NCBI GenBank assembly: GCA_964648295.1
Contig: CAZYNH010000016.1
Location: 1-53,713 of the forward strand
DNA length: 53,713 bases
Source: UBA4055 sp964648295
GTDB taxonomy: Bacteria; UBA4055
Direction of reading: 5' to 3'
Below the pieces are notes generated by a model that worked only from the letters and a program-made list of their open reading frames with translations, had not been told where the DNA came from and made no database searches. Shown in pieces: positions 14,622-23,775 of the stretch (positions within the stretch are counted from its first letter, which is position 1; each line of letters begins with the position of its first letter). The translations under genes were made by a program, and so were the position numbers.

Positions 14622-16109
14622 TTATTCCCCATTAAGATCCCCGACCCACCATTCAAGCTTTTCGCCGAGCTCGGGAGAGTATCCGTTCTCCTGATATCTG
14701 ATGTTGCCGTCTTTGTCTATCACGCAGATGTACGGTATCCCGTTAAAACCGAATTTGTCGCCTGAATCTTTTTCCCCAAACGCGAGATTCATTTTGAATT
14801 TCTGTTCTTCAAAATATTTTCCTGCGGCTTCGGGGTCTTTTTCCCAGACATTGACTGAAAATACTTTCACGCCCTCGATACCTTTTCCTGCGAATTCGCT
14901 TAGAACGGGCATTGCCATCCTGCAAGGCCCGCACCAGGTCGCCCAGAAATCGAGAATTACGATATTCCCTTTCAGGCTTTCGAGTGTAAATTCTTTCTTA
15001 TCAGCATCGGTGAATGTAGAAGAGGGCGCGGGTTTTGAGAATTTGGACGCGATCGCGGCGGTTTTTCTCTTTCCCGAATTCGCTGCGTAGTTCGCTTTCA
15101 CGACCCTTTCTATCTCAGGCCACTCTTTTGTTTTCTTTATCTGATCCATCTCCGGATTCCTTTCAAAGGAGAAAGGATCGTCAAATCCCATAGCGGCAGC
15201 TTTCTGAAGTGAAGACACAGCCTTTTTTACCTCGTTCTGCTTACAGTACAGCATGCCGGAATATGCGTACCTGTCTTTTTCCTCAAGATCCTCGGCTTTC
15301 GTCATAATAAAATCATGCGCGTCTTCATATTTTCCGGAATTCTGAAGCGTATAGAACACATATATAGCCGAGTATCTGTTCAGATCGTCTTCGCTCATAG
15401 CGGCCTGATGCGATTTTAAGCTTTTATAGAAATATTCACGAGCCTTTTCATAGTTACCTGAAAGAGTATAAACTTCGGCCAGCATATCGTCATTTACCCA
15501 CGATTCATTATCTTCGGCGGCTTTGACGGCAAAATCAAGAGCGGCGGGATCGTTTTTGTATGACAGATATCTGAAATAGACCATGTACTGAACATCGTCC
15601 GCGGTTTTAATAGTCCTGAATTTCTCAAAATGTTTTTCGTCGTCCGGGAGCATAGATTTAAGCCTGTCCGAAAATCTGCTCTGCCTTTCAAAAAGATGCT
15701 GCATGTAGTTAACCGTAAGGAGCCTGTATCCGTACTCCCACTCGGGATTGAGTTCAATGATCCTTCTGGAGAGTATGACCGCTTCGGCCTTATCTTCGAG
15801 CATTCTTGCGTATAAATATTGCGCTGTTTTATCTTTTGGGGATTTTTCGGCCTTGTCCTTTAAGAGCGCGACAGTTTTTTCTGAATCCGCCTGTGCCATA
15901 AATGTTGTAGCGTTCCTGAGGACATCAATATCGGTGGCGTTGTTATAGAAATCCAGACAGAATTCGTACATTTTCACCGGATCCTGCTGATTAAGTTTCA
16001 TGCCGTCTTCAAACGCCGCCTGAGAGTATTTTGCGGATTTGTCCTGTGTGCAGGCTGTAATGAGCATGATTGCGGTCATTAGAAGGATTACAAACTTGAT
16101 TTTTCGCAT
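14622..16109 (-). CDS. Lipoprotein with helical (TPR-like) repeats and a C-terminal thioredoxin domain
   Basis: Exported lipoprotein of 495 residues. The N-terminus has a lipobox (MRKIKFVILLMTAIMLITAC). The middle (about residues 40-330) is made of helical repeats with TPR character (EVYTLSGNYEKAREYFYKSL; MLYCKQNEVKKAVSSLQKAAAMGF). The C-terminus is a TlpA/ResA-like thioredoxin domain with DFWATWCGPCRM (CxxC near residue 393) and cis-Pro segment NGIPYICVIDKDG. It probably reduces disulfides or assists redox folding in the periplasm; the TPR part may bind a partner. It is convergent with the 12376 gene and divergent from the PEGA-FGE gene at 16240. Confidence 0.85.
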   Translation of the reverse strand: MRKIKFVILLMTAIMLITACTQDKSAKYSQAAFEDGMKLNQQDPVKMYEFCLDFYNNATDIDVLRNATTFMAQADSEKTVALLKDKAEKSPKDKTAQYLYARMLEDKAEAVILSRRIIELNPEWEYGYRLLTVNYMQHLFERQSRFSDRLKSMLPDDEKHFEKFRTIKTADDVQYMVYFRYLSYKNDPAALDFAVKAAEDNESWVNDDMLAEVYTLSGNYEKAREYFYKSLKSHQAAMSEDDLNRYSAIYVFYTLQNSGKYEDAHDFIMTKAEDLEEKDRYAYSGMLYCKQNEVKKAVSSLQKAAAMGFDDPFSFERNPEMDQIKKTKEWPEIERVVKANYAANSGKRKTAAIASKFSKPAPSSTFTDADKKEFTLESLKGNIVILDFWATWCGPCRMAMPVLSEFAGKGIEGVKVFSVNVWEKDPEAAGKYFEEQKFKMNLAFGEKDSGDKFGFNGIPYICVIDKDGNIRYQENGYSPELGEKLEWWVGDLNGE

Positions 16110-16239
16110 CCCGATTCTCCAAATAATTTATTGTCATCGCTGTGGAAGTTAAAGATAATACTTCGGAATGTCAAAATAAAATATTGCATGACCTTATATA
16201 ATTCTTTAAATTTTGAAATAAATTTACGGAGTTTTGCTG

Positions 16240-17745
16240 ATGCTAAGGGCACTGACAATTCTGATAATTTCATTAGCGGTCATTTTAAGCGGAGCGCAGT
16301 TCGAAGTAATAAAGGACATTACCGATCTTCCGGGCGATATCACCGCGGCAAAATATCCTTATAAGGATGTGAACGGCGACTGGTGTGGAATACTCAAGAT
16401 CAGAACAGAAATTAAGGATCTTCAGTTCAAAAGTATAGGCTATGAAAAGCATGACTTCCGTGAAGGGTACTATTATGTTTATTTACAGCCGGGTTCAAAG
16501 AACCTGACCTTTATAAAGGAAGGTTATATCACTTTACCATACAATTTTTCTCAAAAGATAGTCCCGAACACAGTTTACGGGATGGAGATAAGAAAAGCAA
16601 AAGAAGAAAGTATTCTTGAAGATATCTCGATCTCGGTACTTACATATCCTGCAGGAGCTAAAGTAATTTTCGATGACATCGGTGCAGTTAGACCTGATTC
16701 GATCCGTACCTTCGCAGGCAGACATATTTTAAATATTTTTCTGGATGGATATATTCCGGTTACTGACACGATAAATGTAACACCAGACAGTACACTTTTT
16801 AAGTACGAACTTAAAACGGGAATATATGATATTGATAAGAGATCAAACATCAAGAAAGGGACAGTCCAGATTGCCGTGATCCCGAAAGACGCCGGAATAT
16901 ATATTAAAGGCGGATACAAAAAGAAATCTTATACTTCTTCAGGCAGCAGTAATTTTGAGGCTGTGGATGTTGGAGAATATGATGTCAGGGTAAGTAAAAA
17001 AGGGTTTAAGGATGAATTTTTCAAAATAAAAGTAACAGAGGGTTCCTTAATAAGAAAATCGGTAAAACTGAAAGAATGTCCATACGGCGGTATCATCGAT
17101 ATGATCTTCGTTAAAGGAAAAGGGAAGTTACGAGATTATTATATAGGCGCAACAGAGGTTACAAATGAGCAGTACAACAAAGTAATGTCCGGTGTAAATA
17201 GAGAAAGTTCTTTAAGTGATATGCCTGTTTCAGTAACCTGGTATGAAGCTGTTGAATTCTGCAACAGACTGAGTGAAATGGAAGGGCTGAAAAAATGTTA
17301 TAGAGGAATTAAACCTGATATTATCTGGGATACTGAGGCAGACGGCTACAGGCTGCAGACATCTCAGGAATGGCAGCTGGCGTGCGAGAGCGGCAGAGGC
17401 ATGGATGAATTGGGCTTCTACGATAAGGATATCGTGTTTAATGATAAGCAGAGCCGCAAGGAACATCCCGTAAGATCGATGTATCCGAACGATCTGGGTA
17501 TTTACGGATTGATAACGAACGCATCCGAATGGTGCTGGAACTGCAGGCAGAAATACGATGACGGGATGCTGGTGGAAGATTCGGAGAAGGACTGTTCGAT
17601 GCGTGAAGTTAGAAGAACTCAAAGCGGTGACAGTTTTTCGGAAGTCTATTTAAGAAGCGTAATTCAATATGACGGGGAATTCTCAGGTCCGGACTCAATT
17701 AACAGATACGGGTTCAGAGTTGCCATGAATGATAAAATAAAATGA
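16240..17745 (+). CDS. Secreted PEGA / degenerate FGE-sulfatase protein
   Basis: Static family member of 501 residues. It has a signal peptide (MLRALTILIISLAVILSGAQ), the shared N-terminal module (FEVIKDITDLPGDITAAKYP, then KDVNGDWCGILK), two PEGA-type repeats and an FGE domain that has drifted: the usual GG-F-MG start is replaced by FVKGKGKLRDYYIG, and LPTEAEWEYA by LQTSQEWQLA. It keeps YYIGATEVTNEQY, NASEWCW and a final YGFRVAM. No VR-like end is present. ATG 16240 follows CGGAG by 8 bases, preferred over TTG 16234. It overlaps the next paralogue's possible ATG by 4 bases, so the two are probably co-transcribed. Binding or scaffold role inferred. Confidence 0.83.
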   Translation: MLRALTILIISLAVILSGAQFEVIKDITDLPGDITAAKYPYKDVNGDWCGILKIRTEIKDLQFKSIGYEKHDFREGYYYVYLQPGSKNLTFIKEGYITLPYNFSQKIVPNTVYGMEIRKAKEESILEDISISVLTYPAGAKVIFDDIGAVRPDSIRTFAGRHILNIFLDGYIPVTDTINVTPDSTLFKYELKTGIYDIDKRSNIKKGTVQIAVIPKDAGIYIKGGYKKKSYTSSGSSNFEAVDVGEYDVRVSKKGFKDEFFKIKVTEGSLIRKSVKLKECPYGGIIDMIFVKGKGKLRDYYIGATEVTNEQYNKVMSGVNRESSLSDMPVSVTWYEAVEFCNRLSEMEGLKKCYRGIKPDIIWDTEADGYRLQTSQEWQLACESGRGMDELGFYDKDIVFNDKQSRKEHPVRSMYPNDLGIYGLITNASEWCWNCRQKYDDGMLVEDSEKDCSMREVRRTQSGDSFSEVYLRSVIQYDGEFSGPDSINRYGFRVAMNDKIK

Positions 17746-17756
17746 ACGGCAGAGTT

Positions 17757-19964
17757 ATGAGATTATTATTTATTGCCTTTCTAGCATTCGCCGTGAATAT
17801 TATGTGTGCCGAGTTTGAGATTCTCAATGAACTTGAACTCACGGCAACTGACCTTACTGCCCAAAGATATCCCCATAAAGATATAAACGGTAAATGGTGT
17901 GCTGTTCTGAAAGTATATTCTGATATTAATGAACTCACCTTTGCGGGGTCCGGATATGAGAAACACGAGTTCAAGGAAGGTGTTTATGTCGTGTATATTC
18001 AGGAAGGATCAAAGAACATCGTATTCAGGAAATCAGGCATACAAGATAAAAATTATAATTTCCCTTATCCTCTGCAGGCGAACTCTGTATATTCGGTTGC
18101 CGTCAGATCAGCCGATGAAAAACTGTCAATAAAGAAGATATCGATAACGGTTCAGACAGAACCTGACGGTGCTGAAATTATTTTTGACGGAGAAAATCTT
18201 GGAGTAAAAGATAAGATAAAGGCCGATGTTGGAGATCACGAATTGAGAATTGTAAAAAGAAATTATCAGACCGTTATCTCGAATATATCAATAAGCCCTC
18301 TGAAAACATTTTTTAAATATAAGCTTGAAGTGGAAGCGACATCACTTTTTGAGCTCAACAGCGAGCCTGAAGGGGCTGATATATATATTGACGGAGTTGA
18401 AACAGGCAAAACACCGTATCTTTCTTACTATCCTGCCGGTGATGTTAAGGTCAGAACAAAGCTGAAAGGATATCTTCCTGAAGAAAAAATAGTGAAAGTT
18501 GAAGCACCGGAAACACGGGTGACCTTTCAACTCATACCTGCACCTGACGGATTTATTGATGAAGAGCCGGGTATGCTTGTTCTTGTTGAAGCAGATGAAA
18601 ATAAAGGATTGAGCAATTATTACATATCCAAATTTGAAGTTACACAGAAAGAATTCGAGGAATTAATGGGTTATAATCCCAGTAAATACAAAGGACAGCT
18701 CAGACCTGTGGAAACTATAAACCGATTCGAGGCTGTTGAATACTGCAATAAGCTGAGTGAGAAGGATGGATTTAATAAATACTACGAAATTATTGACGGA
18801 GTGATAATCGCGGATACAACAGCCAACGGTTACAAACTGCCCTCTGTCGCTGAGTGGATTTATGCTGCGAAAGGAGGCATGAAAAGCAGGAACTATCTGT
18901 ATCCGGGAAGCGATAACATCTTCGATGTAGCCGTATTCTACGGGAACACCAACGAGACTTTAGGTACCTTGGAGACGGGCAGCAAGAAACCCAATGAGCT
19001 GGGCCTTTATGATATGATCGGAAATGTCTCGGAGTTTTGCGGGTCAGACTCATTCTGCGGTGGGTCGTGGGATACTTTCGAACGGAGTCTCAAGACCGAT
19101 GCGGCCGGTAAAATTAAAGATAATGAGAAGTTCTCCTCGGTCGGTTTCAGGATAGCCCGCTCAGATAAAAAGAAATCAGCACAGTCGTCTTTTTTTGAAG
19201 ATTATAAGAAAAAGAAGCAGGATGACAAGGATAAATATTTAGCCGCAGTTAACTCTCTTACAGATGACATGATCTTCGTTAAAGGCGGTGAATTTATGAT
19301 GGGCTCAAATAGTGATCCTTATTATGCCGGTGTCCATAAAGGCAATAAAGTTAAGGTTGATGATTTCTATATCGGAAAATATGAATTGACTGCGGAAAAA
19401 TTCCGCACGGTAATGGACAGTGCACTAGGGGATTTTAATAACAGAGACATACCCGCCCAGATCGAAGCGTATGAAGCAATATTGTTTTGTAACAGATTGA
19501 GTGAAATGAAAGGTTTAAAACCAGGCTATACATATAAAATTTCAAAATATTCAGGTAAAGTGTATCTAAGTGATCTGAAATTTAACAGAAAGGCTAACGG
19601 ATACAGGCTTCCCACCGAAGCAGAATGGGAATATGCGGCCAGAGGCGGAGAATTAAGCAAAGGTTTTAATTATCCCGGAGGTGATCCCTACAGCGTATTC
19701 GATGAATATGAAAAATACAGTGGGCTTGCCAAATCTATACAGCCGATAGGAGCCGTTATTGCCGAGAACGAGCTTGGACTTTTCGATATGGGAAGTAATG
19801 CATGGGAATGGTGCTGGAATGAGTTAGATAAGAATAAAGAGTCAATCTACAGCCTGAGAGGAGGTTGGACATACGATGATATCCCAAGGAGCCATGTTAT
19901 TCAGCGTAAAGATTATGATTACTGGACAAAGGCGGGTATGAGGCTTGTACGGAACGCCAAATGA
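17757..19964 (+). CDS. Secreted PEGA protein with two FGE-sulfatase domains
   Basis: Family member of about 735 residues that carries two FGE domains in tandem. Signal peptide MRLLFIAFLAFAVNIMCAEF, N-terminal module, two PEGA repeats (QTEPDGAEIIFDGENLG; NSEPEGADIYIDGVETGKTP), first FGE domain (YYISKFEVTQKEFEELMG ... YKLPSVAEWIYAAKGG ... GNVSEFC ... VGFRIARSD), a charged linker (KKKQDDKDKYLAA) and second FGE domain (FVKGGEFMMGSNSD ... YRLPTEAEWEYAARGG ... GMRLVRNAK). Neither has the C-x4-C pair, so formylglycine formation is unlikely. An ATG at 17742 overlaps the upstream stop (ATGA) and would add five residues; 17757 starts the signal peptide directly. Part of the same run as the genes at 16240 and 19996. 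Confidence 0.83.
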   Translation: MRLLFIAFLAFAVNIMCAEFEILNELELTATDLTAQRYPHKDINGKWCAVLKVYSDINELTFAGSGYEKHEFKEGVYVVYIQEGSKNIVFRKSGIQDKNYNFPYPLQANSVYSVAVRSADEKLSIKKISITVQTEPDGAEIIFDGENLGVKDKIKADVGDHELRIVKRNYQTVISNISISPLKTFFKYKLEVEATSLFELNSEPEGADIYIDGVETGKTPYLSYYPAGDVKVRTKLKGYLPEEKIVKVEAPETRVTFQLIPAPDGFIDEEPGMLVLVEADENKGLSNYYISKFEVTQKEFEELMGYNPSKYKGQLRPVETINRFEAVEYCNKLSEKDGFNKYYEIIDGVIIADTTANGYKLPSVAEWIYAAKGGMKSRNYLYPGSDNIFDVAVFYGNTNETLGTLETGSKKPNELGLYDMIGNVSEFCGSDSFCGGSWDTFERSLKTDAAGKIKDNEKFSSVGFRIARSDKKKSAQSSFFEDYKKKKQDDKDKYLAAVNSLTDDMIFVKGGEFMMGSNSDPYYAGVHKGNKVKVDDFYIGKYELTAEKFRTVMDSALGDFNNRDIPAQIEAYEAILFCNRLSEMKGLKPGYTYKISKYSGKVYLSDLKFNRKANGYRLPTEAEWEYAARGGELSKGFNYPGGDPYSVFDEYEKYSGLAKSIQPIGAVIAENELGLFDMGSNAWEWCWNELDKNKESIYSLRGGWTYDDIPRSHVIQRKDYDYWTKAGMRLVRNAK

Positions 19965-19995
19965 TAAATAATATGCTTTAATGAGAAGAATTTGA

Positions 19996-22143
19996 ATGAA
20001 ATATCTTCGTTTTATAATAATTTTAATCGTATCAACGCTTTCCTTTTCTGCGCAGTTCGAAGTAATAAAGGACATTACCGATCTTCCGGGCGATATCACT
20101 GCGGCAAAATATCCTTATAAGGATGTGAACGGCCAGTGGTGCGCGGTACTAAAGGTCCATACGGATGTCAAAGACCTTCAGTTCGAAGGATTCGGGTACG
20201 AAAAGCACGATTACAGAGGTGAAGGTATATATCTTGTCTATCTCCAGCCTGAAACTAAGAACCTGAAGTTCAAAAAAGAAGGATTTATACCTCTTGCGCA
20301 CAACTTTCCTTTCAGGCTCAAAGGAAATTCGGTTTATCAGATAGATATTAAAGCGATCGAAGAAAAAAAGTTAGAAGAAGTGGCCATCACGGTGCAGTCA
20401 GAGCCTCCCGGTGCCGAGATTTTCCTGAATGGAGTGAGCAAAGGAAGAACAGAGCAGATCAAAACCCCGGTAGGCAGGCATGAACTAAAGCTGGTCAAGG
20501 ACGGGTACAGAACGAAAACGACAACGATCGAAGTCACCGCCGGTCAGACTCTTTTTAAGGAAAAGCTGGAGAAAACATCGGATGCGCCTGTAGAAATGAA
20601 AACCGATCCGGCGGGAGCGGCGGTCTATCTGGACGGGATCAAGCTGGGTGAAACGCCTTTTTCGACCTTTTATCCGGAAGGCGAATACAGCCTGAGGATC
20701 GTAAAGGAGAATTATCAGGAGATAACAGAAAAGGTAAGAATAACAAGATCCGGCCTCAAAAAGACTGCAACCCTAAGAGATATAAGAGCCCTTCTGACCG
20801 TCAATACTTACGATAAAGCTAAAGTGTACATTAACGGCGTTATTTACGATAAGGGTTCGGATATCAGACTTCTGCCTCAGCAGTGCGTAGTCAGAGTCGA
20901 GATGAGGACGGCGGAACCTGTCGAAGAAAGATTTATTCTTTCCGCAGGCGAAATCAAAACCCTTGACCTTTTCCCGAAAATGAAAGCCGGATCGGTTCAG
21001 GTCGGAGTTATCCCTTCGGACGCGGCCGTCGAGCTGATTGACAGTTACGGCGAAGTATACCGAAGCTCGGGAAGCAGCATCTTCAGTGATGTCCCGGAAG
21101 GAATTTACAGTCTAAAAATAACAAAACCGGGATTTTTAACTTATGAGCAGTCCTGGATCGAGGTCAGAGAAAATTCGAAAGAGAACATCAGCATAACGCT
21201 TCAGGAAGGCTCGGATGAGGATTTCGACTATGCGTTCGTAGAGGGCGGCACTTTTGAGAGGCAGGGATACAAAGTTACAGTAAGCAGTTTCTACATCGGG
21301 AAATATGAAGTGTCTCAGGCAATGTATAAGGAGGTTACAGGTACAAATCCGGCAGACGCCGGTAATTATGTGCCAAAAACGGTCGGATACGACATTCCCG
21401 CTTTTTATGTTTCCTGGTATGACGCTGTCGAATTCTGCAATAAACTCAGCGAACTCGAAGGCCTGGCTAAATGCTACAATATTGACGAAGAAAAAAATGT
21501 AACCTGCGATTTTGAAGCTGACGGATACAGGCTCCCGACAGAGGCTGAGTGGGAGTTCGCGGCGAGAGGCGGAGTAAAAAGCAGAGGCTACAAATATTCC
21601 GGGAGCGACACTCTGAGCGTTGTTGGCTGGTTCGAAGGCAATTCAGGTGAAGAACCGGCATCAATACAACCTCAACCGATAGGCCGAAAAAGACCCAACG
21701 AACTTGGTATATTCGATATGTCCGGCAATGTATGGGAATTATGCTGGGATTCATACTCTGATTATCCTATGGAAGATGTGAAAGATCCCAAATGGCCTGC
21801 GGGACAGACTGACCGGTATCAGAGCAAAATTAAAAGAGGAGGTTCATGGAACCTTCCGGCCGAGGATTCAAGGATTGAAGCAAGGTCAGACGTTTCCGGT
21901 GCGGCTGATTCGAACGGAATAACAGGTTTCAGAGTAGTAAGTAAAGATCCTTTAGGAAAGATCAGGAACCGTAATTACGAACCTCCTGCAGACTGGACTT
22001 ATGATGAAACTGAAGAATTCTACGATCAGGAATTCGCTTCACCACCGATTTTTATGTTCGGGTTTATAGAACTCATATTAATGGCCGCAGTTTTGGGAAT
22101 TATTGTATTTGCGGTAAAGAAGATTTTCGTTAGAAAACTTTAA
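19996..22143 (+). CDS. Membrane-anchored PEGA / FGE-sulfatase protein
   Basis: Family member of 715 residues, close to the DGR target in domain order: signal peptide (MKYLRFIIILIVSTLSFSAQ), N-terminal module, four PEGA-type repeats (SEPPGAEIFLNGVSKG; TDPAGAAVYLDGIKLGETP; and two weaker), then the FGE domain (FVEGGTFERQGYKVTVSSFYIG ... YRLPTEAEWEFAARGG ... LGIFDMSGNVWELCW ... TGFRVVSKD). Unlike its relatives it continues with a proline- and acid-rich spacer and a C-terminal transmembrane helix (IELILMAAVLGIIVFAVKKIF) ending in basic residues, so the body would face the periplasm with the tail in the cytoplasm. The 3' end overlaps the convergent pseudouridine synthase gene by 14 bases. Confidence 0.85.
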   Translation: MKYLRFIIILIVSTLSFSAQFEVIKDITDLPGDITAAKYPYKDVNGQWCAVLKVHTDVKDLQFEGFGYEKHDYRGEGIYLVYLQPETKNLKFKKEGFIPLAHNFPFRLKGNSVYQIDIKAIEEKKLEEVAITVQSEPPGAEIFLNGVSKGRTEQIKTPVGRHELKLVKDGYRTKTTTIEVTAGQTLFKEKLEKTSDAPVEMKTDPAGAAVYLDGIKLGETPFSTFYPEGEYSLRIVKENYQEITEKVRITRSGLKKTATLRDIRALLTVNTYDKAKVYINGVIYDKGSDIRLLPQQCVVRVEMRTAEPVEERFILSAGEIKTLDLFPKMKAGSVQVGVIPSDAAVELIDSYGEVYRSSGSSIFSDVPEGIYSLKITKPGFLTYEQSWIEVRENSKENISITLQEGSDEDFDYAFVEGGTFERQGYKVTVSSFYIGKYEVSQAMYKEVTGTNPADAGNYVPKTVGYDIPAFYVSWYDAVEFCNKLSELEGLAKCYNIDEEKNVTCDFEADGYRLPTEAEWEFAARGGVKSRGYKYSGSDTLSVVGWFEGNSGEEPASIQPQPIGRKRPNELGIFDMSGNVWELCWDSYSDYPMEDVKDPKWPAGQTDRYQSKIKRGGSWNLPAEDSRIEARSDVSGAADSNGITGFRVVSKDPLGKIRNRNYEPPADWTYDETEEFYDQEFASPPIFMFGFIELILMAAVLGIIVFAVKKIFVRKL

Positions 22144-22759
22144 ACATTTTTTCAACTCCGTCCGTGTCCGTGAACTTCAGCATCACAGACTCCAAATAGA
22201 ATTCTTTGTATTTTGATCCCGGATTGTATATTCTGTCGCCGGCCAGAGGCAAACCGAGGTCTGGGAGCATGACGCGGATCTGGTGAGTGCGCCCTGTTAT
22301 GAGCCTTATATTTACTTTGTAAAGTCCGGCGCGTGTGCTGTCGGGGTCGATCGAGAGTATTTCGAGGAAAGACGGCTTCCCGCCGCTTTGGACGATCCTG
22401 CTTCTGCCTGCTTCTGTTTTTATGTATCTTTTGTGTATTCCGACAAGTTTATCAGGCCCGGTTATTGAGCTTTCGGACAGGCAGGAGTAATGTTTTTCGA
22501 ATTTCCTTTCACGCATCTCTTTGCTGTAATAGGCGGCCGTTTCTCTGTCGAAGCAGACCAGGAGAAGGCCGCATGTTACCCTGTCGAGCCGGTGGGGGAA
22601 GAATACATTTTCTTTTCCGAGCAGTTTTTTCAGGTTCGATTCGAGCGATGAGCCATTGATGTCATCCGAAAGCTGCGTGGCCATGCCTGCGGGCTTGTAA
22701 ACTACAGCTTCCTCTTCAGTCTGATAAATAGTTTTTATCCTGCCGGCTATATCCTGCAT
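22130..22759 (-). CDS. RluA-family pseudouridine synthase
   Basis: Pseudouridine synthase of 209 residues that isomerises uridines in rRNA or tRNA. The signature HRLDRVTCG carries the catalytic Asp59 (Cys where Ser is usual), followed by LLVCFDRETAAYYSKEMRERKFEKHY, and the C-terminal GRTHQIRVMLPDLGLPLAGDRIY is diagnostic of the RluA group. There is no N-terminal S4 domain, so it is a short form such as RluA or TruC; the target base cannot be told. Its ATG overlaps the stop of the epimerase gene (ATGA at 22756-22761 region on the minus strand), placing it last in a four-gene run. Its 3' end overlaps the convergent PEGA-FGE gene. Confidence 0.9.
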   Translation of the reverse strand: MQDIAGRIKTIYQTEEEAVVYKPAGMATQLSDDINGSSLESNLKKLLGKENVFFPHRLDRVTCGLLLVCFDRETAAYYSKEMRERKFEKHYSCLSESSITGPDKLVGIHKRYIKTEAGRSRIVQSGGKPSFLEILSIDPDSTRAGLYKVNIRLITGRTHQIRVMLPDLGLPLAGDRIYNPGSKYKEFYLESVMLKFTDTDGVEKMFKVF

Positions 22760-23775
22760 CAGAACTTTCTCTCTGTCCAGGTGTGAGGCGTGTTCTTGTT
22801 GACGATCTCAAGGTCGATGTGATACTTGAAGGGTTTTGGTCCGCGCTGTTTTATATATTCGACCATGGACTTAAGTCCGTCCCTCAGCCTGACTTTTGGG
22901 GAGTAGCCGAACATTCTTCTGGCCTTGTCGGCGGAGCAGTTCGCGAACTGCACCTCCTGAGGACGCGCCTTCTCGTAAACGGGGTCGAGCATGATACCGC
23001 ACAATTCGGCGATGTATCCGGCGAGCTGGTTTATCGTGATAAACTCGTCGTCAGGGCCGATGTTTATGACCTCGCCGGCCGCGTCCTTCTCGAACGCCAG
23101 CCTGTACAGTATGTCAATGTCATCCTGTATAAAAGAAAAACACCTTTTCTGCTCTCCGTCGCCGTAGATCACAGGCTGGCGGCCCTGGAGCATAAGGTTG
23201 ATCATGATGCTCGCCACGTTCCTGTACGGGTCATCATATTTCTGGCGCGGCCCAATTATGTTGTGCGGAACGGCGATCACCCACTCCATACCGTGTGTCT
23301 CGCATAGATTCTTCAGATAAAGTTCTGAAGTGTATTTGCCTATCCCGTAGGGATCCTGCGGCTTCGGGGTCATGTCTTCGGTAAATGGGACTTTATCCTG
23401 CGTGCCATACCTCGCCATGGACGAACAAAACACGAATCTTTTCGCCCTGTTAGCTATCGCCGCGGTAATAAGAGAAACCGACGATCCTACTATGTTCTTC
23501 GTAATAAAGTACGGGCTGAACACGCTCAAACCCTCGTAGGCGGTCGCGGCGCAGTGGAAAATAATATCACATTCTTTTGTGATCTTAACGATCGAATTGT
23601 GATAATTAAGATCGTACTGATAGAATTCCGCTTCTGACGGCACATTGTCGAGATATCCGCCGATCAGACTGTCGCAGCCGGCAACTTTGTAACCTTCCGC
23701 TATGAAAGCGTCAGCAAGATGGCTCCCCAGAAATCCGGCTATCCCGCTTATGAATATTTTCGGTTTCTTCGTCAT
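22759..23775 (-). CDS. NAD-dependent nucleotide-sugar epimerase/dehydratase
   Basis: Extended short-chain dehydrogenase of 338 residues acting on nucleotide sugars, most like UDP-glucose/GlcNAc 4-epimerases. Visible: Rossmann motif GIAGFLG (residues 11-17), the CSSMARYG segment with the catalytic Ser region, and Y143-x3-K147 (YGIGKYTSELY). HNIIGPRQKYDDPYRNVAS and IYGDGEQKRCFSFIQD are typical of the 4-epimerase subgroup. It lies between a GT8-like transferase and a pseudouridine synthase with 4-base overlaps, so a role in glycan or lipopolysaccharide precursor supply is plausible. The exact sugar is unknown. Confidence 0.9.
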   Translation of the reverse strand: MTKKPKIFISGIAGFLGSHLADAFIAEGYKVAGCDSLIGGYLDNVPSEAEFYQYDLNYHNSIVKITKECDIIFHCAATAYEGLSVFSPYFITKNIVGSSVSLITAAIANRAKRFVFCSSMARYGTQDKVPFTEDMTPKPQDPYGIGKYTSELYLKNLCETHGMEWVIAVPHNIIGPRQKYDDPYRNVASIMINLMLQGRQPVIYGDGEQKRCFSFIQDDIDILYRLAFEKDAAGEVINIGPDDEFITINQLAGYIAELCGIMLDPVYEKARPQEVQFANCSADKARRMFGYSPKVRLRDGLKSMVEYIKQRGPKPFKYHIDLEIVNKNTPHTWTERKF

